The notes: a model not told the origin generated them from the letters alone. A stretch of DNA of 64,000 nt from Nematostella vectensis (GCF_932526225.1 NC_064034.1:15574887-15638886), one strand, 5' to 3'. Shown: positions 24,882-35,077, counted from the stretch's first letter. Translations and numbers: made by a program.

Positions 24882-25923
24882 ATGACCGCCTCACGAGAGT
24901 ATATTCTCACCTTATCTAGCTCAGACAGAGAAAAAGCAGCTTCCAGTTAGATTGGTGATTTCGTTGTACGTCCACCCCAAAGGATCGATTTACGCTACGG
25001 AAACTGGGAAGTGGGACTTTCCTCGATCATCTACCAACCAATCTATGATATCTTTACGCTAGACGAACACGATATCTGGATCATGTGCAAACATCTAGAC
25101 CACCAAGTCGCCCCCCTATGACAAGTCCTTCAGCATCCGTACCCTACTTTCAATGGCATCGGCTTACCATACCACTTTCGACGATGAACGACTGGGCTCA
25201 ATTGTCCAAAAACGTCCAACTAACCATAAACGACTTTAACGCGTCCAGATACGATACAAGACAAGCATTACAGCAAAATTATCTGGATCTAGACTTGATA
25301 ATACACGAATACAACGTGTGGGAAGAGGCAATCGAATGTTAATGCGCAAAAGATTGAAAGCAGGGCTTGGATATGACAACGCAAGACTCTCCGATCCGGG
25401 AACCTTGTATCCCACACTGCTGGAAAACATCGTGATTCGAGGCCCCCCGGATTACCCCGAAACCTACAAAGCTCAGTCAGCGAATCCACCGGAGATCCTT
25501 GCAAGACCGCTGCCCAACTGGATTGTATTTGATTGTTCTGTTACTCAATGGCCAAGCAATACTGACACTCGCATGTTCCCCTCCAGTAGTCACCCTAAAC
25601 CCTTCATTTTCCGTCCATCCTTTCAATACATGTACGTGTACTCGAACATCACCGAAGACAACTTCATCTTGGGGAGTAACACCCGCAATGTATTGCGCGT
25701 GATGGTGGCCCAAGGTGAACCTGGATGAAGAGCTGTAGAACGGAATTTTGAACGTCCGTTCTATTTCCCTGTACGCCTACGGCTCATCGAGCAAATTCAC
25801 ATCTATATAAAGGAGGATACAGGTAGAACGGTGCCATTTTCATCGGGAAGCATCAAGGTGACACTTCATTTCCGGCGTACATCATCATGTAGGGGCAAGG
25901 CATTCCCTTTGGAGAAATGTTAA
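24882..25923 (+). pseudogene. Polinton capsid-type protein, second tandem copy
   Basis: A paralogue of the preceding gene, starting 3 bp after its last codon region: MTASREYILTLSSSDREK, then after a stop DFVVRPPQRIDL and GNWEVGLSSIIYQPIYD. It ends MYVYSNITEDNFILGS, then a TGA stop near 25726, then RAVERNFERPFYFPVRLRL and DTGRTVPFSSGSIKVTLHF. The central part shifts frame near 25110 and 25340. Matching C-termini show the two arose by tandem duplication. Confidence 0.7.
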
Positions 25924-26186
25924 AAACCATTGAAAATGCTGCAGGTGTGCTCTTTAGCAAAGACCCAGCAGCTCAAAAACGTTTCTATGATAACGCCGCT
26001 GCCTCTGGCACTAAAATGTGGACTGAGCTTGGCGAGTTTATGAGTCAAGACCAAAAGGGGAGTGGTCCCATGTATCTTGGTTCCCCTCCACCTTTTATTG
26101 TACGTTGGGAGCAGCGTGGTCTAGGAGATGGTGCATTCGAAGGCAGCCCCCTTGATCAACAAGGATCGGGAAATGGACGAGATTAA
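25917..26186 (+). CDS. Small ORF overlapping end of capsid copy 2
   Basis: 89 codons starting MLKTIENAAGVLFSKDPAAQ. Its ATG overlaps the stop of the preceding gene in the string ATGTTAA. Helical N-terminus and Gly/Pro-rich C-terminus. I do not recognise it. The frame ends just before the next Polinton gene remnant, and it may be an intact small virion protein or a truncated one. Confidence 0.45.
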   Translation: MLKTIENAAGVLFSKDPAAQKRFYDNAAASGTKMWTELGEFMSQDQKGSGPMYLGSPPPFIVRWEQRGLGDGAFEGSPLDQQGSGNGRD

Positions 26187-26348
26187 GCGCTCAGCGGATA
26201 CCCAGTTGTCTTACAAACAGGGCGTGGCATCGGAGGTGCAGCATTACAGACGGACGACTTGTAGCCTACTGGTGTAGGGGGAGTTCAGCGTATTAACCAG
26301 ACCATGGGCCCCCCAATTGACATTCCTAATGGTATCCCCATCATTCAT

Positions 26349-28576
26349 CATCATCATGGTTGTCTCTCGAGCCAAGGAAGACGATACGTTGAATCTCATC
26401 TTATTTGTGGACACGCATGTGGCTACGCAGACCAAAGTCCGATGCACAGATGCAGTTGCAGATGGGGCATGGGACGCCAGTTGTCGGGACAGAGGCAGAA
26501 GCAGCTCGGTGACGCCGGTCACGTGCAGCCGTAAGGCGACTACGACGGTCACCCTCAAAGGACTGCACCGCATTACTTGTGAGGGCTAGCCAGCAAGTTC
26601 TATTGGACGCCGCCGCCTCGAACTGTCGAGGCAGAAGACTTTTCCATTTGAGGTTAGATTTGAGGTTGTCTTTGTACCTCTTCTTTGGGCGACCCTTCTT
26701 GCGGTAACCAGACGCTAGCTCACTGTAAAACACCTGCCGTGGAATTCTTGACTCCTCCATGCGAATGACGTGGCCAGACCAACGAAGCTGGGCTTGGAGT
26801 ATCTTGGCTTCAATGCTTGTGGTGTCAGCTCTGTCTTGGACTTCGAGGTTTGTAATGCGGTCCTGCCAGCGTATGCGCATGATTGCCCGCAGAGAGCGTG
26901 TGTGGAATTGTCCTAGCTTCTTGATATGTCTACGGTACAGGGTCCAAGTCTCGCAGCCGTATAGTAGTGACGGGAGGACGATAGCATTATAAACCTTCAG
27001 CTTTGTTGACAGGCGAATGTCCTGATGTTGTAAGACTTTGGTACAGAGTTTGCCCAATGCATGGCTCGCTTTCTGGATCCTGGCCGCAATCTCTTTGTCC
27101 AGTGTGTTGTCGTTGGAGATGGTGCTGCCCAGGTACACGAATGAGTCGACATTCTTCAGCTGTGTGCCATCGATGGTTATGCATGGCTGCTGGGGGATAC
27201 TGTCTGGTGCGGGTTGAAAGAGAACTTCCGTCTTACTGAGACTGATTGTCAGGCCGAACAACTTTGATGCTTCAGAGAACTTGTCCACGATAGTCTGTAG
27301 ATGATTCTCCTGGTGAGCCATCAGCGCGCAGTAGTCGGCGAACAGGGCATCAAGTATAAGCCTTTCCATGGTCTTTGTCTTGGCCGTAAGACGTCGCAGG
27401 TCAAACAGTGAGCCGTCCAGCCGGTACCTGATGTAGACACCAAGGTCAAGGTCTCGCACAGCGTGAAGCAGTACCTGGGTGAAGAAGAGATTGAACAACA
27501 CTGGAGCAAGCACACAGCCTTGTTTCACACCGTTGGAGATACTGAAGCTCTCAACGGGCTCACCATCGGACAGGACTTCACCCGTCATGTCGTCGTGGAA
27601 CAGCCTAGTCAAGGTTGTAAACTTTGCACCTTCATCGGCGAGGCTGGTCTCGCTCAAAGCTGCGATGTCGATGTTGTAGCGTGCTAGTTCTTTGGCAACT
27701 AGAGCTGTTCTCCTTTGGGGTCTTGTTATGATTCCTCTGTCCATAAGGGTACGGACATTCCATGCTCCTAAGAGTAGTTTATTTTTTCTTCTATCGCTTC
27801 GACCGCATAAATGGATGATCTGCCAGCCGCGGCTTGCTGGCCAGATGCAGTAGGGCAGGCAATGTTTAGACCACCTTTTCTAGGTCCCTCCCTTACTAGG
27901 GTGAGCAGTGCTGTCCTGAAGAGGGCTGCTCAGTCGCCATGGATGCTGCCGAACTTGTCGGCTGCCCTGGGTACAGAGAAAGAGCGACCATCTGTCCATG
28001 GCCGCCTACGTGCAGGTTTTTGACTACAACTCCCAGTGTTCACCTCCACCTGTTGCTTTCGCCAATCACCCATCGCCGTAGGGCTTATTGAAGAAGTAAG
28101 ATGAAGAAAGATAATAAGATGAAAGTACAACGAAACCTGTGCGAGAAAGATATTATAGTGGAAAAGCCGTTGCACAGGGGCAATCCCACTCTCTCTGCCG
28201 CAGAAGCCAGAATCCAGTGGTACGAAGAGTCGTCACGGCTGGTGACTTTCTTGGCCGCAGTGTGATGGCCGTGACGTCTTTAGTGCTCTGTCACGCCCTA
28301 AGCATTCCACGGTGCCTTGCTGCAACGCCTTCCCAGCCATTTAACCCAAAGTGGGCATCTTCTGCCTGATCCGCCATAGCAGTCTTTTCTGTGATTCGGG
28401 TGAGCAAATTCCTAGATGGATTGCCTACCAAGGCTAACAGGCTCCATCTGCCCAGATGGGAATATACCGTCCCTGGTTCGGTCCCTGGTATAACATTTTA
28501 AGACAGGTGCACCACGTGAAGGTAGTTATACAGGAATTAGGTGACCAGAGCCGTGGGGAGTAGTCACCCTAAGCAC
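26349..28576 (-). mobile_element. Non-LTR retrotransposon inserted in the Polinton
   Basis: Flanked by a perfect 13-bp target duplication CCCCATCATTCAT (26336-26348 and 28577-28589). The 3' end on the minus strand is an ATG-repeat tail (CATCATCATCAT at 26348). The 5' part (about 27780-28576) is untranslated. Length is about 2.2 kb because most of the endonuclease and the first RT blocks are deleted. Confidence 0.88.
26401..27744 (-). pseudogene. Internally deleted LINE ORF (endonuclease start fused to RT)
   Basis: 447 open codons. Residues 1-40 (RRTALVAKELARYNIDIAAL) are the start of the APE endonuclease. From residue 50 on it is RT: SNGVKQGCVLAPVLFNLFF, ALFADYCALMAH, then thumb and C-terminal regions (SFVYLGSTISNDNTLDKEI, GCETWTLYRRH), ending in a C2H2 finger (CPIC...HMRVH). 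The RT active site has FADY where FADD is expected, so the second aspartate is lost. The internal deletion kept the frame open. Confidence 0.85.
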
Positions 28577-28972
28577 CCCCATCATTCATTTATCCTTTAA
28601 AAGCATCAAGCCGAGCACCAAGAAACAAGCACCTCAACTTGTGAAGTTCCAGCCAAAAACCGTTCCTATAGGAACAACCATTCAAATAGGTGGTGGTGGT
28701 GGTAGAAAGAGTACCCGTCCTTCACCTCCTCGCCGCCGTCGTCGTCGTAAAGTTACCCAATCGTACCCTCGTCCTCATCGTCCTCGCAGCCCTGATATTT
28801 TCGATTAGAAAAAAGATAAAAATCCTCACCGAACACGGAGCATTCTGAGTTAGCAGTTATCCTTGCCAGGAAGAAGAGCTCTCTCTCTCTCTCTTTACCA
28901 CCACCATGAGTATCTTTACCGGGTCAAAACAAGTCGCCAATGCAGCATGGAGATCACTATGGATGTGAACCC

Positions 28973-28980
28973 TATAAATA
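28973..28980 (+). promoter_or_regulatory. TATA box for core-type gene
   Basis: TATAAATA 34 bp before the ATG at 29014. Confidence 0.5.
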
Positions 28981-29013
28981 GCAAAGACTTTACATTCCTA
29001 ATCTCATTTCACC

Positions 29014-29364
29014 ATGTCTAGCCGACTGAGAAGGAACGAGAGCTTCCTTGGAGTGCTCTCGCATACCAAAGGGAAAGCGCGACAACGTCTTCTGGCCAAT
29101 GCTACACCCGAACAAAAAATACATGTTGGGGGAAATTGTCAAGAACCTATTGAAAGGTAACCTCCCCATTTCCCAGACTCAGAGGAGAAAACTAAAGCCC
29201 CACCTACAACGCCTACGCACCCTGGCTAACAAGAGAGTACCCAATGGTTCCCGAAAACGCTCCGTCACAAGTCAACGTGGTGGATTTGTCATCCCCCTTT
29301 TACTAGGGTCCTTGGGTGCCACAGCAGCCACACCCGTGTTGAATAAACTCATTAGCAAAATCTA
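29014..29364 (+). pseudogene. Polinton small basic core-type protein, frameshifted
   Basis: Starts MSSRLRRNESFLGVLSHTKG. After a one-base shift at the A6 run near 29107-29112 it continues in the next frame: LGEIVKNLLKGNLPIS, RRKLKPHLQRLRTLANKRV, then QRGGFVIPLLLGSLG near the C-terminus. A family of about 110 residues with this pattern (helical basic start, hydrophobic glycine-rich end) is common in cnidarian and arthropod Polintons and has been compared with adenovirus core proteins. Role in genome condensation is inferred from that comparison. Confidence 0.65.
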
Positions 29365-29620
29365 AAGAATACCAGCTAAACCATCCCTTAACCTTCCTTC
29401 ACCACCAAGCAAAACACAAAGCTCAATACCACAACAAGCAAAAGTAGACGAGACCCCTCTCCTACCATCACCACCCACCAACACACCAAGGCCATCACGC
29501 ATACCAAGACTTAAACGACGACGACTACAGACACCCACAAGAACAACGACACTTCCGCCTATTCACTCTCCACCCCAAGACCAACACCCAGGAAGGCGAC
29601 TCCCATGGGACCCTTTTTAA
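29365..29620 (+). pseudogene. Proline-rich frame downstream, same frame after TAA
   Basis: Directly after the TAA stop of the core-type gene the same frame stays open for about 84 codons: Pro/Ser-rich, with PRLKRRRLQTP, ending GRRLPWDPF and TAA at 29618-29620. There is no ATG near its start. It is either a separate gene that lost its start or the former C-terminal part of the preceding protein. An AATAAA lies at 29673. Confidence 0.4.
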
Positions 29621-29664
29621 AAAAGCGAAAAAGACAATGTGCTGTTATGTGCAACATTCTCTCT

Positions 29665-30323
29665 TTAATAACAATAAAATGTTTTTACAAAAACCATAAC
29701 GTGGTGTGGAGGTCTACTACACAATCTTTGTTTCTCCTTTAGCCACTTGGCAAACACATAGACTTCAGCTCTAGGGCAATGCACGGGGGTAAAGTCGGGC
29801 TGGTAAAAGTGATACCCACAAGTCATTGCACTAACGTCCCATAAAAAGTTCATATGATGTGTAATAGAATCATATTATGCCCTCAATGCCTCCTATTTGG
29901 GGCAAGCATACAGTTCCAAATTAACGTGGAGAATACCAAGCTCTTGCAGCACCTTGCGCTCACAGTCTCCTCCCTTGTACGCTACGATTCCACCTTGACC
30001 ATACAGGTCATACCACTCCTGGACGACACGGTTCAGTTCCGTATGCGGAACGCTTGACCTGGGTGGTTAAAGTTCATTTTCATGATGCGTTGACTGGTGT
30101 AACGAACACATCTCTTGTCACTGTCCGAGAGTTCATTAAATGCGATAGGGAAGAAGAAATGTTTACCCACCACTTCATCGCCGTGGTGGCAAAACGCTGC
30201 TTCCTTGCACCAAAACTCCTTATTCACTCTAAAGCCATCAAAATCAAGAATACCCGTGATATTGTGAAGAATGCCTTCATGGAAGTAGGGTAGGTCCATC
30301 AGCACCAGCAGCTGCAGCGGCAT
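29665..30323 (-). pseudogene. Nuclease-like Polinton accessory protein, decayed
   Basis: Minus strand. The first frame (30323-30033) has LLVLMDLPYFHEG, ILDFDGFRVNKEFWCKEAAF and RIMKMNF. After a frameshift near 30035 the next frame reads RVVQEWYDLYGQGGIVAYKG, then ILHVNLELYACPK, two stops (TAG, TAA), and CPRAEVYVFAKWLKEK. The order DxxGFxVxxxFxxKE, VAYKGG, NLE...CPK, CPxxEVxxFAxWL matches a family in metazoan Polintons that I recall as resembling DEDDh-type exonucleases. Catalysis is not demonstrable. Confidence 0.55.
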
Positions 30324-30523
30324 GGTTCACTCCGTCTCCACTTCCTTCCTTTCCGGTTTCATTTCCCTAAACCACTCCGACACTTCCCAACATAACAGGA
30401 AAAGGGAGATGCGAACACTCACAAAAAAACCAAACCCGAACGAACACCTTCGGGTAAAAGAAACAAAAGCTTCCTTCCACATCGGTGGATGGACACTATA
30501 GAAAAACAAGAGCGAAACCTCGC

Positions 30524-30531
30524 TATTTATA
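30524..30531 (-). promoter_or_regulatory. TATA box, minus-strand side of divergent promoter
   Basis: On the minus strand reads TATAAATA, about 200 bp upstream of the minus-strand gene start at 30323. Together with the plus-strand TATA at 30697 it makes a divergent promoter region. Confidence 0.45.
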
Positions 30532-30674
30532 CACTCTCGGACCTTGCTAGGAGCCAATCAGAAACCTAGACACGGTAAGAACCAATCACAGACCACCATC
30601 TTGGCGCGAAAACATTTTAAAACAATCAGAGAACAGCACCACGAATTTCTATCAATAAGAAGCGCTCCTTACCA

Positions 30675-30705
30675 TGACGTCATCCTTTTAGAACAGTATA
30701 AAATA
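30675..30705 (+). promoter_or_regulatory. CRE-like site and TATA box of RING gene
   Basis: TGACGTCA at 30675-30682 followed by TATAAAATA at 30697-30705, 35 bp before the ATG at 30740. Confidence 0.6.
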
Positions 30706-30739
30706 GAGAACGCCAGCTCACACACTCTCACAAGTCACC

Positions 30740-32080
30740 ATGAACAACAACATGGCTAACCATATGACCTGTATAATCTGTTGTGAAGGAGATGACGAAC
30801 TCATGGAACTGCACCCCTGCTGTAAGCAACCCTGTCATTATATCTGTTTGTGGAAATGGATACACGCTCACCTAACACCACGAGCTACCTGTCCACACTG
30901 TAGAAAGGGGTACCACCCGTGGAACCAAGAAGTAGTCCTGTGGATACCCAGTGATTTTACCCCCAAGAACAAAAATCACACCACTGACCAAATTGTCCTC
31001 GAAGAAAAACGAAAGGCTCAATCGGCCATAAACAGGTACAAACAATTCATGAACATTTACCCCGCTCACCTCAAGCATCCCTTCCACACTGGGATGATGT
31101 GCGAACAATGCGGACACAAAGCTGCCCATAAGACCAACTGCGAGAACAGACACGACATGGAACTCCCCCTCCTACTCCCCCGACGCCCCGTCTTGACGAC
31201 CCCAAATGAAAACGAAAATATAGCCCAGTATGGATTCTGGCTGTGGCTACACGTTGACAACAACAACAACGATTACCATTGGACAATCGAAAACGTCATT
31301 CCACCCCCTCCCCCTGAATGTCACGCTGAACGAGAAGTCTACGAATTGGGGCACGACGAGTACATGCGTAATCTTCGAGAATCGGTCTCTCGCCGAAGCA
31401 CTCTAACCCCACTAGACTACATCCAGGCCTATCGACGAGCATGCATAGCCTCGACCTACAACGAGTGGGGAGAGTGGAACTGGGAAAGCGATAACCAGTA
31501 CGATACCAACCACCCCCCACCACCACCTCCCGTAGGACACGAACTACGGCCTATCTACGAACGATTCCATCTAGATTGGCATCCTTTTGATCATGCTCGT
31601 CGTCGTCGAAACACCAACAACAACAACGACTACGTGAGTGACGAAAGCGATGATTGGGTTCCTTTTGATCATGCTGGTCGCCGAAACATCAACAACATCT
31701 ACGACTACGAGATTGACAATAGCGATACGAACATGATCTCAGACCTCGATGATGAAAGCGATGAAGAACTCAATCGAGACACCCCCACACCTCCCACCCC
31801 TCATCCTCTACCAGTCATCCAACTCCAACCTCCAGCTCAACCGGTAGAACGGTCTCTCGATGATTGCTACCGAGTCCTAATAAGAGCTCTAGAACAAGCG
31901 CTCCCACTGGTAAATAGCAACTCCCTCTCGGTCAACATCGTCATTCGAAGAATGAACCTACGACGACTGAACGGTATGCAAACAGCCTCTCTGGCCCCAC
32001 AATCCTTTGCCTACTTCCGGTACATGTTGCGGCACAGGGAAGAACTGTACACTTTTGTACAAACCGCTGAAGCCGAGTAG
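30740..32080 (+). CDS. RING-type (probable E3 ubiquitin ligase) protein of the Polinton
   Basis: 446 codons, fully open. Residues 10-55 hold a zinc-binding RING variant: CIICC, HPCCKQPCHYICLWKWI and CPHC, i.e. C-x2-C, Cys pairs, CH-x2-C with the L-W-W-I context of E2-binding RINGs, then C-x2-C. A second Cys/His cluster (MMCEQCGHKAAHKTNCENRH) follows near residue 125. The middle is acidic, Asn- and Pro-rich, with an internal duplication of a PFDHAxRRxxNN unit. The C-terminus is helical (VERSLDDCYRVLIRALEQAL). Promoter signals and an AATAAA at 32355 flank it. RING proteins of DNA viruses often modify host proteins; the target here is unknown. It starts at the only ATG behind the TATA box. Confidence 0.85.
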   Translation: MNNNMANHMTCIICCEGDDELMELHPCCKQPCHYICLWKWIHAHLTPRATCPHCRKGYHPWNQEVVLWIPSDFTPKNKNHTTDQIVLEEKRKAQSAINRYKQFMNIYPAHLKHPFHTGMMCEQCGHKAAHKTNCENRHDMELPLLLPRRPVLTTPNENENIAQYGFWLWLHVDNNNNDYHWTIENVIPPPPPECHAEREVYELGHDEYMRNLRESVSRRSTLTPLDYIQAYRRACIASTYNEWGEWNWESDNQYDTNHPPPPPPVGHELRPIYERFHLDWHPFDHARRRRNTNNNNDYVSDESDDWVPFDHAGRRNINNIYDYEIDNSDTNMISDLDDESDEELNRDTPTPPTPHPLPVIQLQPPAQPVERSLDDCYRVLIRALEQALPLVNSNSLSVNIVIRRMNLRRLNGMQTASLAPQSFAYFRYMLRHREELYTFVQTAEAE

Positions 32081-32354
32081 CTCATCGAAACCCCCCCCTC
32101 CCAAGATCAAACTACTACTACTACCACCACCACAGGTAACCCAGCACTACCCCAAGAACAGTCTGCTACCACAGGTAACCCAACACCTTCACCAAGTCAT
32201 AATGACCTAAGGTTAATCATCCAAGTAGAAGGCAGACGCGAACTCTAAGTACCTGCCATTGACTTTTCGAACATTCTATGGGAACCCTAAGAACACTACG
32301 ATAAAGACTTGATGGATAACGTTCTTTTTATGGACCCTTGTGTCCATGTTGTTT

Positions 32355-32360
32355 AATAAA
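32355..32360 (+). terminator. Polyadenylation signal of RING gene
   Basis: AATAAA 275 bp after the stop codon. Confidence 0.5.
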
Positions 32361-32577
32361 ATAGATTTTACTCTAAATATGGTGTGGACTGTTTACGTCA
32401 CTTCCACCCCTCATATTCCCACCAATCACCACCCCTCCCCTAAAGTCCAAAGTCCACCCGTGACGTCACTTCCGCCCCTCCAAATCCGACCAATCACAGC
32501 GCACCATTTTCAACAACCAATCAGAACGCGACACGACCGCGCGGCCGGGGGACTGGAATCCACCCTATAGATAGACT
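32361..32577. promoter_or_regulatory. Right terminal region of the Polinton
   Basis: GC-richer DNA with repeated CGTCACTTCC(A/G)CCCCT words, TGACGTCA, and three CCAATCA boxes, typical of viral terminal regulatory DNA. The minus-strand end would read AGTCTATCTATAGGGTGG; Polinton termini often start with AG. The matching left terminal repeat is missing. Confidence 0.45.
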
Positions 32578-32664
32578 TACTTTACTACTTTTGCAGTTCG
32601 TTTAGTTTTTAGACTCGTCGTTTAAGGTGAAAAAATAAGCATTTGCAAAAGTCATGTCAGTTTC

Positions 32665-33720
32665 TGCATTGTGGAATGTACAAAAACGAATACGAATGGT
32701 TACTAATGCCAGATGAAGATATTTAATATTTAGATTTTTCCATTATATTATTTTGGTAACTATTATCTTCATAGTTATTCGTACAAATGCGCTCGCCGAA
32801 GTGTACTTGGTTTGAAAGATAAAGGCTTATTTCAGATGACTTATTTTCGGGTAAATGCCTATAGTTTGCATCCCGAAGGAAGGGGCATTTGACTGCAGTT
32901 CTGTGCCGAGGGGTCGGGTTTTTTTCTCTGTTTTGTCAAAGTCTAATCCCCCACCATTCCCGGGACCATGGGAGAGGGGGTTTCAATTGACTAGTGCATT
33001 ATTGCGAGCTCATGCTGACTTCATAAGGGGTAGCGCGAAAGGTAAATCCGAGACTTGCCGAGGCGCGGAGACCCACGCTCCAGAATATCGCACGTGCGAG
33101 AATATGTAGTATTCCAAAGAAATAATTTAGAAAGTCATTGACTCACCTGTTAATATAATACCTGCATTCAAGAAGTCGTTGTGTAGAACGCAGCCGCACA
33201 CAGTAAAGGGGGGACGATAGGGGGGTCTTATTACCGCAAAACCGCACAAAATTTTCGAATATGTCGCATACCGCTCAGAAGGACGAGGCATCCCGTTGAC
33301 ACCGCAACATTGTTTACCGCAATACTGCCGTTTTAAAATCAAAATCTCGCAGTGTTTTGAAATACGAAAAAGGGCCAACACCGCAAAACCCAACGTCCCC
33401 TCTAGTAAAACTTGCGAGGTGGCACTAAGGGCCTGTTCACATGGGGGTCGGGGTTCCTAAGCTGAATGGGGTAACCCGCCTCTCCATACAATCTCTCTTA
33501 TTTACGTGTTTGCGTTCAGATTTCAGGTGGGGGACCCCACCTAGGTGGGTTGCCCGGGACGCCGGGCCGGCTAACCCGCATTGGTGGGGTGGGTTTTCGA
33601 AAGTTTTCAATATGTGAAAGCTCTTCATCCGGGAATCATAAGCCCGCTAAAAGCGCGCGAAGTTCAAGATGGCTGCAAGAAAGTATGGACCTGAACTTTT
33701 TAGGCGTAACCAGCTCGAAA
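32665..33720. repeat. Start of segmental duplication arm B
   Basis: Matches 26-1130 from CTGCATTGTGGAATG on. It lies less than 100 bp from the inferred right end of the Polinton. Confidence 0.75.
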
Positions 33721-34295
33721 AGATGAGCAATGGCCATGATAAAGATAAGATAAGGAAAACGAAGAATCAGGGGCGTAGCCAGGGGGGCCCAGCAGCCAAA
33801 AATACAGTAAATGTATGAGACATCTAAAATACAGGAGAAAATGTCTTGAAAGGACCTTTTGGGCCCCCTCCTGTTAAAAATCCTGGCTACGCCGCTGAGA
33901 ATCTTCTATTGAAAGCGACCGATAGTTAAGTTCTTCCGTTAATAGCGAGGTTTTTGCAAGCGTAAGGACAAAAACAACAACGTCAACATCAAAGCGGAAA
34001 CCTTCGTCTCATTCGTCTACGAAACCCGTCTTCTTCTTCGCATGTTCTCAGTCGAGCTGCGGCAATTTCGTATTGGTTAGATAATTCTATGCAAATTCTC
34101 TAGAGCCTACGTCTTTCAGAGATTAAATAGCACAACATCAGACCACATAGCTGGAATACCGCCGCTAAAGATGTCAGTGAAAGGAAAATCGCATATACAG
34201 CCACGTGTCTTCTATCCGCCATCTTGTTTATTACATTCTATCGTAGGTGCTTAGCCACCACGCCCCACATTCGCATCCCAGGCATGTGAACGCAA
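33429..34295. mobile_element. Harbinger-like element, arm B copy
   Basis: Starts GGGCCTGTTCACATGGGGG and ends near CATGTGAACGCAACT (decayed right TIR). Corresponds to 816-5501 but without the inner 4.1 kb. The left inner part has an open start MAARKYGPELFRRNQLEKMS and the right inner part a minus-strand MADRRH start, a divergent two-ORF layout as in Harbinger elements. Confidence 0.5.
33768..33896. mobile_element. CGTAGCCAGG-type MITE
   Basis: CAGGGGCGTAGCC at the left pairs with GGCTACGCCGCTG at the right. The interior is shared, inverted, with 62336-62490. Confidence 0.75.
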
Positions 34296-34299
34296 CTTT

Positions 34300-34935
34300 T
34301 TCTTGACCCCAGGCAGGTATAATTTAAGAAATATTAAAATAACTTAAGAAATATTAAATAGTATATTCCTGATTTTGACCTATACCTACTCCCCCCACAT
34401 TTACATGACACATAACAAGTTTAGTTGTCATACGATGTTTCGGGGTCAGGGTATTTTTAATTTATCGAAGTCATCGATGACGTCACGTGACCATCTCATT
34501 GCACCCCACTGCAACATACATCACACCTACCGAGTTTTGTTGTCACACGATGTTTCTTTAATGAAATATAAATATTTATTTATTTTGATAACTTCAGCAT
34601 ATTTTTGCTTCTAGTGACGTCATTGATGACGTCACAATCACGTGACCATATTGGAGCACCCCCCTTGACACCTACCAAGTGTGGTTGTGAAACAATGTTT
34701 CTTTCAAGAGATATGAAGGTTTTTGCTTTTAATCACGTGTTTTTGCGTTTTGTGACGTCATCTATGAAGTCACACAACACGTGATCATATTGTCACGTGA
34801 CACATACATGACAGCTGCCAAGTTTGGTTGTCATACGATGTTATTAAGGGACAGACGGACGGATATCGCGTCACGAAAACTCGAGTCGATGGGTTACCAA
34901 TATTTGTTACCATATTTGTTTTATATACCACTTTT
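34300..34935. repeat. Diverged repeats with GACGTCA and CACGTGA words
   Basis: Several degenerate copies of a unit that includes CCAAGTTTGGTTGTCATACG-like text, ATGTTTCTTTC, GACGTCAT and CACGTGACCAT. The same unit recurs inside 43250-44700. No gene. Confidence 0.6.
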
Positions 34936-35077
34936 TCTTAGGTATGGAGCTCCGCTATAAAGTTAAATTAATACTGCGTAATTCTAAAAAAAAATTCGTC
35001 ACCAGCAGAGTCGTCACATTTCTGTCTTCTAGCTACCTTATTTTTCAGATTTCCCCCTCAATTCTACATATTTTTTA

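Larger units (their letters stand above)
26196..28807 (+). pseudogene. Basic Polinton protein split by a LINE
   Basis: The frame GIGGAALQTDDL, stop, PTGVGGVQRINQTMGPPIDI runs into the LINE insertion site. Immediately after the second target duplication (28577-28589) the same frame continues with FKSIKPSTKKQAPQLVKF and ends in an arginine cluster (PPRRRRRRKV) and SPDIFD at 28807. So one gene is interrupted by the retrotransposon at 26349-28576. The basic tail suggests DNA binding or nuclear targeting; function unknown. Confidence 0.6.
21571..32577 (+). mobile_element. Degenerate Polinton/adintovirus-like element
   Basis: The gene content is that of a Polinton (Maverick) or adintovirus: family-B DNA polymerase, retroviral-type integrase with chromodomain, capsid-type proteins, a small core protein and accessory genes. 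The left end is cut off: the polymerase starts in mid-palm and no left terminal repeat is found. Packaging ATPase, maturation protease and a recognisable double-jelly-roll major capsid protein are absent. The probable right end is near 32577 (...AGACT), where GC-rich DNA with CCAAT and TGACGTCA words stops. Frameshifts and stops in most genes show it is a fossil. It sits exactly between the two BHMT duplication arms. Confidence 0.85.
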
